Source: Actibacterium sp. 188UL27-1 (lineage in GTDB: Bacteria > Pseudomonadota > Alphaproteobacteria > Rhodobacterales > Rhodobacteraceae). From it: a DNA stretch of 39,718 bases. The position numbers and the translations under genes are program-made. The stretch is taken from the NCBI RefSeq assembly GCF_016901225.1, contig NZ_JAFEUL010000029.1, forward strand, positions 1-39,718, read 5' to 3'. Within the stretch, counting starts at the first letter, position 1; each line of letters starts with the position of its first letter. Below the pieces are notes generated by a model. The model saw only the letters and a list, made by a program, of their open reading frames with translations. It ran no database searches and had not been told where the DNA came from. Shown one piece after another: positions 32,167 through 39,718 of the stretch.

Positions 32167-33042
32167 CTAGGGGCTGGTCTGGCCGAGCAGCCATGTCTTG
32201 AACACCGCCCCGCGATCAGAAAGCTGACCGGGCGGATGAATGATATAGTATGCCAATCCCTGCCGGCGCTCCCGCATCAAGGCGACCAACCTGCCCTGGG
32301 CGATGTCCTGCTCAACCAAGGGGCCGGCGATGACCGAAACACCCGCACCGACCCGAAGTGCTGGCAATAACATGCTAAGCGTGGGCACCTGCTTGACTTG
32401 GCAGGCCGTCAGATTCAGCCCAAGGTCGGTCAGCCACCGGCGCTGTTCGTAATGCATGGTCTCAAAGATCCACGGCAATGTGGCCAGGTCGTCGAAGGTA
32501 TCCGCCTTTTGTCCCTGCAACAGCGCAGGCGCGGCCACAATGACGAAATCGGCCTGGACCAGGTGCACGGCCTCCAGTCCCGGCCAGCCCCCACGCCCAT
32601 AGCGGATCCCCAGGTCGAAACTGTCGCGGCGCAGGTCCACAACCTCCCTGTTTGGCGTTATCGAAACGGTGATATCGGGATGGGCCGACCAAAAACCGGC
32701 CAGGCGGGGCATCAACCAATGTTCGGCAAAGCTGGGGGTTAGGGTCACCTGCAACGGGCGGGCGGCCATATCGGCGGCCACGGCCCGCACGCCCGTGGTG
32801 ATCACGCCAAACCCCTCTGCCAGGGAGGCCGACAAGCGCTGCCCAGCTTTTGTCAAGGCAACGCCGCGGCCAGACCGGACCAGGAGGGAGGTCTGCAAAT
32901 GCGCCTCGACCGCGCGCACATGCTGGGCAATGGCGGCATGGGTGACATTCAATTCCCGGGCGGCCAGGCTGAACGACCCGGCCCGGGCGGCGGCCTCGAA
33001 CGCGCGCAAGGCGGCGAGGGAGGGGATATCACGCCAATCCAT
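32167..33042 (-). CDS. LysR-family regulator, GcvA-like
   Basis: A 291-residue LysR-type transcription regulator. The N-terminal winged helix-turn-helix reads SLAALRAFEAAARAGSFSLA, then ARELNVTHAAIAQHVRAVEA. The effector domain begins near residue 90, with TLTPSFAEHWLMPRLAGF, typical of the GcvA subgroup. It is divergent from a 58-codon gene at 33138, and the 95 bases between them, with an AT-rich TTAGAAATCATAAAATC stretch, probably hold its operator. By the usual LysR pattern it would regulate that small gene and itself. The inducer is unknown. Confidence 0.85.
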   Translation of the reverse strand: MDWRDIPSLAALRAFEAAARAGSFSLAARELNVTHAAIAQHVRAVEAHLQTSLLVRSGRGVALTKAGQRLSASLAEGFGVITTGVRAVAADMAARPLQVTLTPSFAEHWLMPRLAGFWSAHPDITVSITPNREVVDLRRDSFDLGIRYGRGGWPGLEAVHLVQADFVIVAAPALLQGQKADTFDDLATLPWIFETMHYEQRRWLTDLGLNLTACQVKQVPTLSMLLPALRVGAGVSVIAGPLVEQDIAQGRLVALMRERRQGLAYYIIHPPGQLSDRGAVFKTWLLGQTSP

Positions 33043-33137
33043 ATGAAAGCTCAGCTAACATTTTAGAAATCATAAAATCTCGTAATACCAAACTATGGAG
33101 GATAGCTTCAGGGCATCACCTTTGGAAAGGAAAAGCC

Positions 33138-33314
33138 ATGCTTACAGTTATCGCAGATGCGCTGCGCGTCGCAACCCGGACCGAGGCTCGAACCGAGGAT
33201 TGGGCCGCGCCAGACCATTGGCGCCACCATCACACCCGCCGCAACCAGGCCGAACTTGAACGCCAGGCCGCAGAGCAACGTGCGAAATCCTATCGCGTCA
33301 CCGGTCTGTGGTAA
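33138..33314 (+). CDS. 58-residue protein divergent from the LysR-type gene
   Basis: An ORF of 58 codons with a good ribosome site (GGAAAGGAAAA) just before its ATG. It begins MLTVIADALRVATRTEARTE and ends in an Arg/Gln/Glu-rich, probably helical stretch followed by SYRVTGLW. I do not recognise a family. Its size and its place, divergent from a LysR gene in the classic regulator-target arrangement, make it a probable real gene. The roughly 290 bases after it, up to the ATPase gene, hold no other clear gene. Confidence 0.6.
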   Translation: MLTVIADALRVATRTEARTEDWAAPDHWRHHHTRRNQAELERQAAEQRAKSYRVTGLW

Positions 33315-33608
33315 AACGCCCCAGTTGACCCGGCCCGTTGGTCAAGCGAGCCACTCCAGCGGTGCCGCCCCCGGCGGCCCGCTGCCATTATCGGCAGGCG
33401 TGACCGGGGCAATTGGCCCTGTTCGCCTTACGGGTTTCATATGGCCGGTACGATGACCTTCTTAAACAAGAGCAGTGCTATGACACCTGCCGTTCCGTAA
33501 AACGACTGAGAACTGATTAGACGCGGACGAGGGGAGCTTTCGCTGCGGCTGCCCCAATGGCAGCTTTCCAGATCTTTTCTGCAATCGAAATCTGCTTACG
33601 GTCACGAC

Positions 33609-34793
33609 TCAGCTTTTTGAGCCGCCTAGCTCCCAATTCCGCCGGAGATAATCGTCGAACATTGGGACAGTGAAATCTATATCGCCATATTGAGGACTGT
33701 AAATCATTCCCTTGTCGATGATTTGCGCTCGACGAGGTCCAAGCTTGGAAGGAGGCTCACCCAGACGTTCGGCGACTTCTGAAGAGCGATAAGGGCCTTT
33801 GCCAAGCTCTGCCATCGCAACCACGTACTCACGCTCCTTTGGTGTTAGTCTGTCGAACCGGACTTGGAAGAAACCATCGTCCAGTCTCTTCAAGGCACTG
33901 TTGGTGGCATTCTTGACGTCGCTAGCATCAATCGGTGACTTGTCAGCAGTATTCCATGATTGGAAGCCCCACTCTTGCAAGAAGTATGGATAACCTTCGG
34001 TGATTTTGTTGATTTCACTCAGGGCACCGTCGGTTATCTCTTCGCCTTCCTCCCTTATAGGTCCTCGTACTGCTTTCAAGGCGGCTTCTTCATCGAGAGC
34101 CCCAACTTTTGGGTAAGAAAAGAGCCGTTCGGCATATGATTTGGCATCGCCAGAAAGACCAGCCAGCTGCGGAAGCCCTGCGCCAAAAAAAATGACTGGA
34201 AGCTGTTTTTGACCAACTTTGTGGATAGCAACAATGAGCGCTGCCAGCTCACTTGATTTGAGATATTGGACCTCATCAATGAGGAGGCACCAACCCTTGC
34301 CAGCTGCTTTTGCAGCGCTCCCAATCGCGACGAACATATCAGGGAGATCGTATTCCAGATTTCCGCTATCCGCTACGCCTGGTTCCGGGTCAACGGAAAC
34401 TGACAGGTCCCCGATCTGCACTTTGAATGCACCGGCAAAGCTTCTCAGAGCTTTCATTGCGGCGTGCGTTTTTGCTTTAGCGTTCTCTATCAACGACAGT
34501 TTTCGGAGCACTTGTTGCATCTTTGGGTATAAAAGCTCAGCAAGAGGTTTATCCTCCGGTGCTTCGATAACAGATGTTAGGTAGCCATTTTCTTCGGCAG
34601 CGTTTTCGATAGTGTTGAGCAAAACAGTTTTGCCGGTCCCGCGTAATCCAAGCAGCATCTGAGATTGCGCATGCTTTCCAACCAACATCCTTTTCAAAGC
34701 AGTGTCTGCGTCTGAGATAATCTCATCTCTACCGGCAAGTTCCGGTGGTTGTGAGCCCGCGCCGGGCGCGAATGGGTTTCTGACAGGGTCCAT
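33609..34793 (-). CDS. Orphan AAA+/archaeal-type P-loop ATPase
   Basis: A 394-residue ATPase related to the archaeal-ATPase/Orc1-Cdc6-like AAA_16 group. LLGLRGTGKTVLLNTI is Walker A (residues about 47-62) and WCLLIDEVQYLKSSELAAL is Walker B. FFGAGLPQL lies near the sensor region. The C-terminal 100 residues look like a winged-helix domain (RLTPKEREYVVAMAELGKGP). Base composition is visibly more AT-rich than its neighbours, suggesting separate acquisition. It is monocistronic, with a 46-bp dyad immediately upstream. A -1 shift at AAAAA near the stop would add about 35 basic residues (to 33517). Its role is unknown; defence or DNA handling are possibilities only. Confidence 0.75.
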   Translation of the reverse strand: MDPVRNPFAPGAGSQPPELAGRDEIISDADTALKRMLVGKHAQSQMLLGLRGTGKTVLLNTIENAAEENGYLTSVIEAPEDKPLAELLYPKMQQVLRKLSLIENAKAKTHAAMKALRSFAGAFKVQIGDLSVSVDPEPGVADSGNLEYDLPDMFVAIGSAAKAAGKGWCLLIDEVQYLKSSELAALIVAIHKVGQKQLPVIFFGAGLPQLAGLSGDAKSYAERLFSYPKVGALDEEAALKAVRGPIREEGEEITDGALSEINKITEGYPYFLQEWGFQSWNTADKSPIDASDVKNATNSALKRLDDGFFQVRFDRLTPKEREYVVAMAELGKGPYRSSEVAERLGEPPSKLGPRRAQIIDKGMIYSPQYGDIDFTVPMFDDYLRRNWELGGSKS

Positions 34794-34803
34794 TGATCTA
34801 CCT

Positions 34804-34849
34804 ACATCTAACCGGTTATATACGATATAGTTTATAACTAGTTAGATGT
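34804..34849. promoter_or_regulatory. Large AT-rich dyad upstream of the ATPase gene
   Basis: Two 17-base arms, ACATCTAACCGGTTATA (34804-34820) and its near complement (34833-34849), match at 15 of 17 positions around a 12-base centre. The dyad starts 11 bases before the ATG of the minus-strand ATPase gene. It probably is an operator overlapping the promoter, or a leader hairpin. Confidence 0.6.
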
Positions 34850-35171
34850 CGATATACTTATGGCTCGCGCCGCGAAAGCTGACATTTGAGCGCCCTGCAG
34901 CATCGGTCAATTTGGGCTTTTCAGGCGCACCCGCTGCGATCTGCAGGAACGTCCACACCGACGTGCGGGTCCTGTTTCGGCCCCAGCCGTAAGCGCCCCC
35001 CGCGCCGCTTAACCGACCCTTACTGCCCCGCCCGTGTCAGGCGGATCGGCGGCAACGCGCCCTGCCCTGCCCTTATGGTGCGCGCCGTCCGGCAGGGCTG
35101 GCCGATCCCCCGATTGCCGTCTCTGCCGGGCCGCGATTAGAGTGCCGGCACGGATATGCCGGAGCGTGACC
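34850..35171. other. Intergenic region before the putative esterase gene
   Basis: About 320 bases with no supportable gene. A GCCCTGCC/GGCAGGGC hairpin (35059-35066 and 35091-35098) may fold in the leader of the downstream plus-strand gene. Nothing else recognisable was seen. Confidence 0.4.
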
Positions 35172-37823
35172 ATGACCGATAGACCAGAGGCTTCCCGGCG
35201 ACCCGGACCTGCGACTGGCGTGATCCTCTGGATCCTGTGCCTGGCTTTGCAGTCTCTCCAACAGGTGGACCGGTGGCTTCGCCACTGCAGGAGAGCAGCG
35301 AAGATGGGACTCAATCTGGGCCTGAACATCACGGCGGCCTCGGCCATCGTGCTCAGCACATCCACGGCCAGCCCGGGCGATGTGATCGACATTCTGGGGC
35401 TGACCGCCGATCAGGCGCGCCAGGCCACCTTCCGGTGGCGCGAAGCGGACGGGCCCAACATCCCCGGCGCCACCGGCCCGCGCTATACCGTGTTGCAGGC
35501 CGATCTGGGACGGGTGCTCGAAGCGGTGGTGACCTTAGGCGGGCAGACCCTGATCTCCACTGGGACGGTCACGGTCAGCGATCCCGTGGCGCCCCCGGCA
35601 AGCCAGCCCACCCAGCTGACCCTGGCGGAGTTTTCGCGCGACAGAACGCTGTTTGATGCAGGCCTCGCCGTCGGGCGTGACAGCGCCGCCATTCCGCTGT
35701 CGGGCACGTCCGATGCAGGTGCGGTGATCCAGGCGCGGATCGTGACCGAGGCTGGCAGCGAAGTGGCCCCCTGGGCCGATATCGCCACCACGAACGGGTC
35801 GGGCGATTGGGCAGGCCAGGTCAGCACCGGCCAGAATGCCAACTGGATGCGCCCCGAAGTGCGGCTCAAGGCCAATCCGGCCGTGGCGGCCACCACATCC
35901 CACCGGTTCGGCACCGGCCTGATCTTTGTCTTTTCCGAACAGTCCAACGGCTTCCGCATCGTCAAGGATTATGACGGGCTGAACGCCAATGCCGCCGTCA
36001 CCCACCAGCCGATCCTGGACCCGGAGGCGTTCCAGATCATCGACCTGAACAATCGCGGCGGCCAGAACGACACCGATACCGGCACGGTCGGCAATTTCCG
36101 CTTTGTCACCGATGCCACCCCGCGCACCAAACCCCTGGCCGAGATGGCCTCGATCCTGACCCAGAACGCACCGGGGCTGAAGGTGCTGATGGTGTCGGAT
36201 AACAAATCCGGCGTGGCCCAGACCCTGACCTTGCGCGATAATGATGATCGCCGCCGGTTCGAGGTGGTCGAAGCCCTGTTCGATGCGGTCACCGCCGATG
36301 GGGCCACGATCGGGGCGTTCCTTTTGTCCCACACCAATTCCCTGAACAACAGCGATGGGGAATATGCCCGCTACGTCGCCGCGGCCTTCCTGAACAAAAA
36401 CCTTAATGGGGCGACCTTTGCCACCAGCTTCCCCGCCGCCCTGCCCGATGGCAATGGCACGGTCGACCATACCTGGCTGGATCTGCTGCCGGGGCTTGCC
36501 ACGGGGGACACGGCATTGGTCGTCCAGGGGTCGGGCTTTGGCGGGGTCTATCCGGGCACCGGCAATTTCCTGGAAGAGACCGCCGCCTATCGCCACCTGC
36601 GCTCGCGCAACCAACTGGCCGCCGCCTTCCCCGACACGGTCATCCTAAGCGGTGATCACAACCTGGCCCATCTGGGCACGACCGAGGGCGGCAATTGGGG
36701 CGATGTCTCCCACTATACCGCCGACAGCGATTACGGCGTGATGGAGCGGGCGCGATCCCTGATGGCGCTGACCCTGCGCGATGTGGGCGTGCTGGATTTC
36801 GACTTGCCCCAGATCGACCAGATCACCTGGGAGGCCGACCATGTGCGCCTGGGCTCCAGCGCCGGGCCGATCACCACCGTGGCCAAGGCGCAGGGCCTGC
36901 CCGCCCTGCCCTCCGCCGCCGATCCGCTGTTCCAGGGGGATGTGCTGGGCCTGGCCGCCGAACCCGGGGATCAGATCACCCGGGCCCTGATCGTCAGCCC
37001 CGGCACCACGACCCCGGCCGCCGCAGGGGAGATCCTGGTCTATCCCAATGGCGGGGCCACGTTTGACGGGCTCAGCACGCTTTACTTTGAACCCTTCTCG
37101 GGCGGGCCGGCCATCAACAGCCACACCTATTACGTCAATGACGGCCCGAAACACCGCGCCATCGTCGATGTGGGCGTCGCGGGCTGGGACGGGCTGAAGG
37201 TGCAATTGCCCAGCGATACCGATGTGATCAATGCGGCCAATGCCCTACCGACCCCATCGGGCCTGTACGTACTGCCGTCCAATTTCAGCAAATATGCCGG
37301 CCCCTGGTTCAGCGGCACCGGCCAATGGACGCTGGAGGCGCAGCTCCAGTATCCCGGTGGCACGGCGGCGGCGGGCCTGCTTTACGTCAAGGGGGGCCAT
37401 CACAATGTCCGCCTGACCGCATCGGGTGACGTGACCGTGGTGACCAAGACCAACAGCAATGGCAGTTTCGCCTTCAACCAGACCTTCACCGGGGCCGTGG
37501 CCGACACGACCCAGCTCAACACGGTGCGCGTGGTGGTCGACTATCCCGGCCAGATCGTGCGCCTGTTCGTGAACGATGTCGAAAAGACCAACAGCCGGTT
37601 CGGCGTGGCGGGTGAGTTGAACGCGACCCCCACGGATGTCATCCGCCCCAATACCGTGACCATGATCGCCAACCAGGCCAATACGGCCCTGGGCCATATC
37701 CGCCTGTGGAAGACGATCCGCGCCGATGGCGGGGCCCCCACGGAGGCGCCGTTCCTCTTTATCGAAGCGGCCCCTGGCGGCGCGGCGGCCACCAGCGACA
37801 ATGTGAGCGCAGTCCTGAACTAA
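35172..37823 (+). CDS. Large surface-type protein: putative SGNH/SASA-like esterase with a C-terminal LamG-like domain
   Basis: A protein of 883 residues from ATG 35172 (GGAG about 7 bases upstream). A second good start is ATG 35304 (AGGAG upstream, 839 residues, beginning MGLNLGLNIT). A hydrophobic stretch GVILWILCLALQSL lies between the two. An N-terminal Ig-like region is followed by a central domain with VFSEQSNGF, like the Gln-Ser-Asn nucleophile motif of sialate-O-acetylesterase-type SGNH enzymes. The expected C-terminal Asp-x-x-His block is atypical (ADHVRLG), so activity is uncertain. The last 200 residues resemble a LamG/concanavalin fold (SGTGQWTLEAQLQYPGGTA). It could trim O-acyl groups from the glycan or bind it; both are inference. 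Confidence 0.55.
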   Translation: MTDRPEASRRPGPATGVILWILCLALQSLQQVDRWLRHCRRAAKMGLNLGLNITAASAIVLSTSTASPGDVIDILGLTADQARQATFRWREADGPNIPGATGPRYTVLQADLGRVLEAVVTLGGQTLISTGTVTVSDPVAPPASQPTQLTLAEFSRDRTLFDAGLAVGRDSAAIPLSGTSDAGAVIQARIVTEAGSEVAPWADIATTNGSGDWAGQVSTGQNANWMRPEVRLKANPAVAATTSHRFGTGLIFVFSEQSNGFRIVKDYDGLNANAAVTHQPILDPEAFQIIDLNNRGGQNDTDTGTVGNFRFVTDATPRTKPLAEMASILTQNAPGLKVLMVSDNKSGVAQTLTLRDNDDRRRFEVVEALFDAVTADGATIGAFLLSHTNSLNNSDGEYARYVAAAFLNKNLNGATFATSFPAALPDGNGTVDHTWLDLLPGLATGDTALVVQGSGFGGVYPGTGNFLEETAAYRHLRSRNQLAAAFPDTVILSGDHNLAHLGTTEGGNWGDVSHYTADSDYGVMERARSLMALTLRDVGVLDFDLPQIDQITWEADHVRLGSSAGPITTVAKAQGLPALPSAADPLFQGDVLGLAAEPGDQITRALIVSPGTTTPAAAGEILVYPNGGATFDGLSTLYFEPFSGGPAINSHTYYVNDGPKHRAIVDVGVAGWDGLKVQLPSDTDVINAANALPTPSGLYVLPSNFSKYAGPWFSGTGQWTLEAQLQYPGGTAAAGLLYVKGGHHNVRLTASGDVTVVTKTNSNGSFAFNQTFTGAVADTTQLNTVRVVVDYPGQIVRLFVNDVEKTNSRFGVAGELNATPTDVIRPNTVTMIANQANTALGHIRLWKTIRADGGAPTEAPFLFIEAAPGGAAATSDNVSAVLN

Positions 37824-38147
37824 GCCATCATCCCAAAAGCCTGCCCGACGCAATGCGGCCTGAAGCCAAGGATTTCAACGCGTTACGTGGGGCAGGATGG
37901 GTCAGGTATCTGGGATCGCTTCCGACGACGTGCGAAAGCGTATGCTCATGACGAAAAGCCCTATCCGTAAACCCACCATCCACGGCGCACCGCATGAATG
38001 GGTAAGATGCGGGACGAGGAGGAAACCGCTCTCGCGGTATTGGCGCTTGAGGCAAGTGGCGCGCGCCGATCTGGGCGCCGGGATTTGGTAGATAGGCGCG
38101 CCTGTCGGACGATTGGGACCTTCTCAATCCGATGACAGGAGGTTTCC
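37824..38147. other. Intergenic region before the recombinase, with repeat element
   Basis: About 320 bases. It holds copy 2 of the intergenic repeat (37859-37909) and, near 38140, the strong ribosome site of the recombinase gene. The left end of the IS91-type element probably lies here but was not recognised. Confidence 0.4.
37859..37909 (+). repeat. Intergenic repeat element, copy 2
   Basis: CCTGAA, then GATTTCAACGCGTTACGTG at 37871-37889, then CAGGTAT at 37903-37909, with spacings identical to 32103-32153. The intervening bases differ, so the fixed words and spacings are what is conserved. Confidence 0.65.
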
Positions 38148-39020
38148 ATGTCTGATCAACACGTTCCCGCTCTGCGCCGGCGGTTTCTCGAAGATATGCG
38201 CATCAAGGGTCTGCAGCCGAAAACGCAGACCATGTACCTGCGGGCGATGCGCGACTTCACGCAATTTCCGGGCCGTTCGCCGGACAATGCGACACCTGAG
38301 GATCTGCGCGCCTTTCAACTCGACATGAAGGAACGGGGTGTCGGTGCACCTACCTTTAACAACCGGCTGAGCGTCTTGGGCTTTTTCTTCTCGGTGACTT
38401 GCGCCCGGCCCGAGATGGAGCGGCACATGCGCCATCAGCGTCTGGCGAAGAAGATCCCGGTCGTGCTCAGCGCCGAGGAGGTCACGCGCATTCTCGAAGT
38501 TGCCCCGGGCCCGGGCCTCAAATACAGGGCAGCGTTCAGCGTCGCCTATGGCGGCGGGCGGCGGGCCAGCGAAGTAAGCCATCTGCGTGTGCCCGATATC
38601 GATAGTGACAGGATGCTGATCCGGGTCGATCAGGGAAAGGGCCGCAAGGACCGGCATGTGATGCTGTCGCCAAGCCTGCTTGAACTGCTGCGCGACTATT
38701 ATCGCGAAGCCCGTCCCGCGGGCTGGCTCTTTCCCGCGCGCAACCGGGTCGACCCGATCTCGACCCGGCAGTTCAACCGCGCGTTTGGGGCGGCTTGCGA
38801 CTTCGCCGAGATCAAAAAGAAGGTGTCACCCCACACTCTGCGGCACAGCTTTGCCACGCATCTGCTGGAGGGCGGGACCGACATCCGCGTCATCCAGGTT
38901 CTGTTGGGTCATGCCAAGCTGGAGACCGCAACGATCTATACCAAGGTGGCGACCAAGACGATCCAGAGTGTGACCAGCCCGCTCGATCTGCTGGAGCGAC
39001 GGGGGGCTGGCTCCGGCTGA
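38148..39020 (+). CDS. Tyrosine recombinase of an IS91-type element
   Basis: A 290-residue tyrosine recombinase. The N-terminal SAM-like core-binding domain spans residues 1-90. The catalytic residues follow: Arg in GGGRRASEVSHLR, Lys in QGKGRKDRHVML, His-x-x-Arg in SPHTLRHSFATHLLEGG, His in LLGHAKLETATIYTKV, and the Tyr of that last motif. AGGAGGT precedes the ATG. Such recombinases lie directly upstream of the HUH transposase gene in many IS91-like elements, as here, 9 bases apart. Its role in transposition is not established; it may resolve or integrate intermediates. Confidence 0.85.
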   Translation: MSDQHVPALRRRFLEDMRIKGLQPKTQTMYLRAMRDFTQFPGRSPDNATPEDLRAFQLDMKERGVGAPTFNNRLSVLGFFFSVTCARPEMERHMRHQRLAKKIPVVLSAEEVTRILEVAPGPGLKYRAAFSVAYGGGRRASEVSHLRVPDIDSDRMLIRVDQGKGRKDRHVMLSPSLLELLRDYYREARPAGWLFPARNRVDPISTRQFNRAFGAACDFAEIKKKVSPHTLRHSFATHLLEGGTDIRVIQVLLGHAKLETATIYTKVATKTIQSVTSPLDLLERRGAGSG

Positions 39021-39029
39021 TCCCGGCCC

Positions 39030-39614
39030 ATGTACCGGCCAAAGCTGGAGGTCGCGGATATCTTCCGCGCCCATGGGCCGGCCTATCGCCGCGAGCACGC
39101 CGAACATCTAAACCTGCCGCAGTTGAAGGTGATGTCTGCTATCGAGACCTGCCGGACCGCTGCGCTTGGAGGCCATGTCGCGGCCTGCACCAAGTGTGGT
39201 TATGAGCACATCGCCTATAACTCGTGCCGCAATCGGCACTGTCCGAAGTGCCAGGGTGCCGCATCGCGGGACTGGATGCAGGCGCGCATGGAGGACCTGC
39301 TGCCCGTCGAGTACTTCCATGTAGTGTTCACGTTGCCGGCCCAGATCGCCGATATCGCCTATCAAAACAAAGCTGCGGCCTGTGGCCTGCTGTTCAAGGC
39401 ATCGGCTGAGACGCTCCTGACCATCGCCGCTGATCCCAAGCATCTGGGTGCGCGGATCGGCATGACCAGCGTGCTGCATACCTGGGGCTCGGCGATGACG
39501 CATCAACCGCATGTCCATGTCATCGTCCCGGGTGGGGGGCTGTCCTCGGACGGTAGGCGATGGATCACATGTAGACCCAGACGAGCGCCGTACAAAAAGA
39601 GCTTATTTTGTTGA
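39030..39614 (+). pseudogene. IS91-family HUH transposase, C-terminally truncated
   Basis: The frame encodes the first half of an IS91-type rolling-circle transposase. A zinc-binding N-terminus is visible (CTKCGYEHIAYNSCRNRHCP and KCQG). The HUH metal site is in MTHQPHVHVIVPGGG. After DGRRWITCRP the sequence departs from the family and stops within 9 codons. The region with the catalytic tyrosine is missing. The break lies just before a 17-base sequence also found, inverted, at 105-121, so insertion of another element is the likely cause. It should be unable to transpose. Confidence 0.8.
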
Positions 39615-39617
39615 AGA
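39601..39617 (-). repeat. 17-bp sequence shared, inverted, with 105-121
   Basis: On the minus strand this reads TCTTCAACAAAATAAGC, identical to 105-121. It lies at the point where the IS91-type transposase is broken and probably marks the end of another insertion sequence that continues out of the window. The last 100 bases hold no recognisable gene. Confidence 0.5.
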
Positions 39618-39718
39618 GGTCGCAGTGATTTGAGGTTCTGGCAGCCTCGCTGGGCTGTTCGCGGGCTTATTGTTCCGCTGGTTGTACCGGGCGGCCTGTC
39701 GGTCTGTCGTTTTGCCGG

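Noticed and set aside
1-39718. CRISPR arrays, rRNA or tRNA genes
   Set aside because: No regularly spaced repeat-spacer pattern and no rRNA- or tRNA-like sequence was recognised on reading. The 22-bp repeats at 13380 are iterons with 5-base gaps, too short for spacers.

Overview
The window looks like extrachromosomal (plasmid or chromid) DNA of a marine Rhodobacteraceae bacterium of the Roseobacter group. The evidence is the high GC content, a RepA-type replicon with divergent parAB, two VPLPA-CTERM exoproteins, and GC-rich terminators with TATTTTT-type tails. RepA-type replicons of roseobacters are known to carry exopolysaccharide and biofilm genes, and the gene content fits that. The species cannot be named from sequence alone, and circularity is not visible.

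Layout. (1) 0.6-10.4 kb, surface-glycan genes: three sulfotransferases, a Wzx-type flippase translationally coupled to a family 2 glycosyltransferase, a Doc-type toxin with a small partner, a VanZ-like membrane protein, and a four-gene operon (hexapeptide acyltransferase, acyl carrier protein, AMP-forming ligase, SDR reductase). (2) 10.6-14.7 kb, replication and partition: parB and parA on the minus strand diverge from repA across an AT-rich origin with three iterons at a 22-bp period. The module is bracketed by a direct repeat of about 85 bp that carries a parS-like palindrome, and a third palindrome lies inside parB. (3) 14.8-21.7 kb: a 1413-residue secreted beta-helix/PKD/LamG protein, a Wzy or O-antigen-ligase-like membrane protein, and a fourth sulfotransferase. 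(4) 22.0-23.9 kb: two tandem VPLPA-CTERM paralogues, each with a TTG start and its own terminator. (5) 24.0-30.8 kb, nested mobile DNA: an IS3 remnant, then a Tn3-family transposon whose left 38-bp terminal repeat is split by an IS110/IS1111-type element; tnpA is frameshifted and an IS30 stub lies beyond the right end. (6) 30.8-37.8 kb: another glycosyltransferase, a GcvA-like LysR regulator divergent from a 58-codon gene, an AT-richer orphan AAA+ ATPase with a large dyad upstream, and a large LamG-containing putative esterase. (7) 38.1 kb to the end: a tyrosine recombinase and a truncated IS91-type HUH transposase.

How the parts may work together (inference). Glycosyltransferases, flippase and polymerase would build and export a surface polysaccharide. 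Four sulfotransferases of several families would sulfate it or its precursors. The carrier-protein operon would attach an acyl or aminoacyl group. The large secreted LamG proteins and the VPLPA-CTERM proteins would act at or on the extracellular matrix. No PAPS-synthesis gene and no exosortase is seen here, so both must come from elsewhere in the genome.

Strongest candidates for something new are the carrier-protein acylation operon inside a multi-sulfotransferase glycan cluster, and the IS110-family element, presumably RNA-guided, sitting precisely in a Tn3 terminal repeat with a structured non-coding flank.
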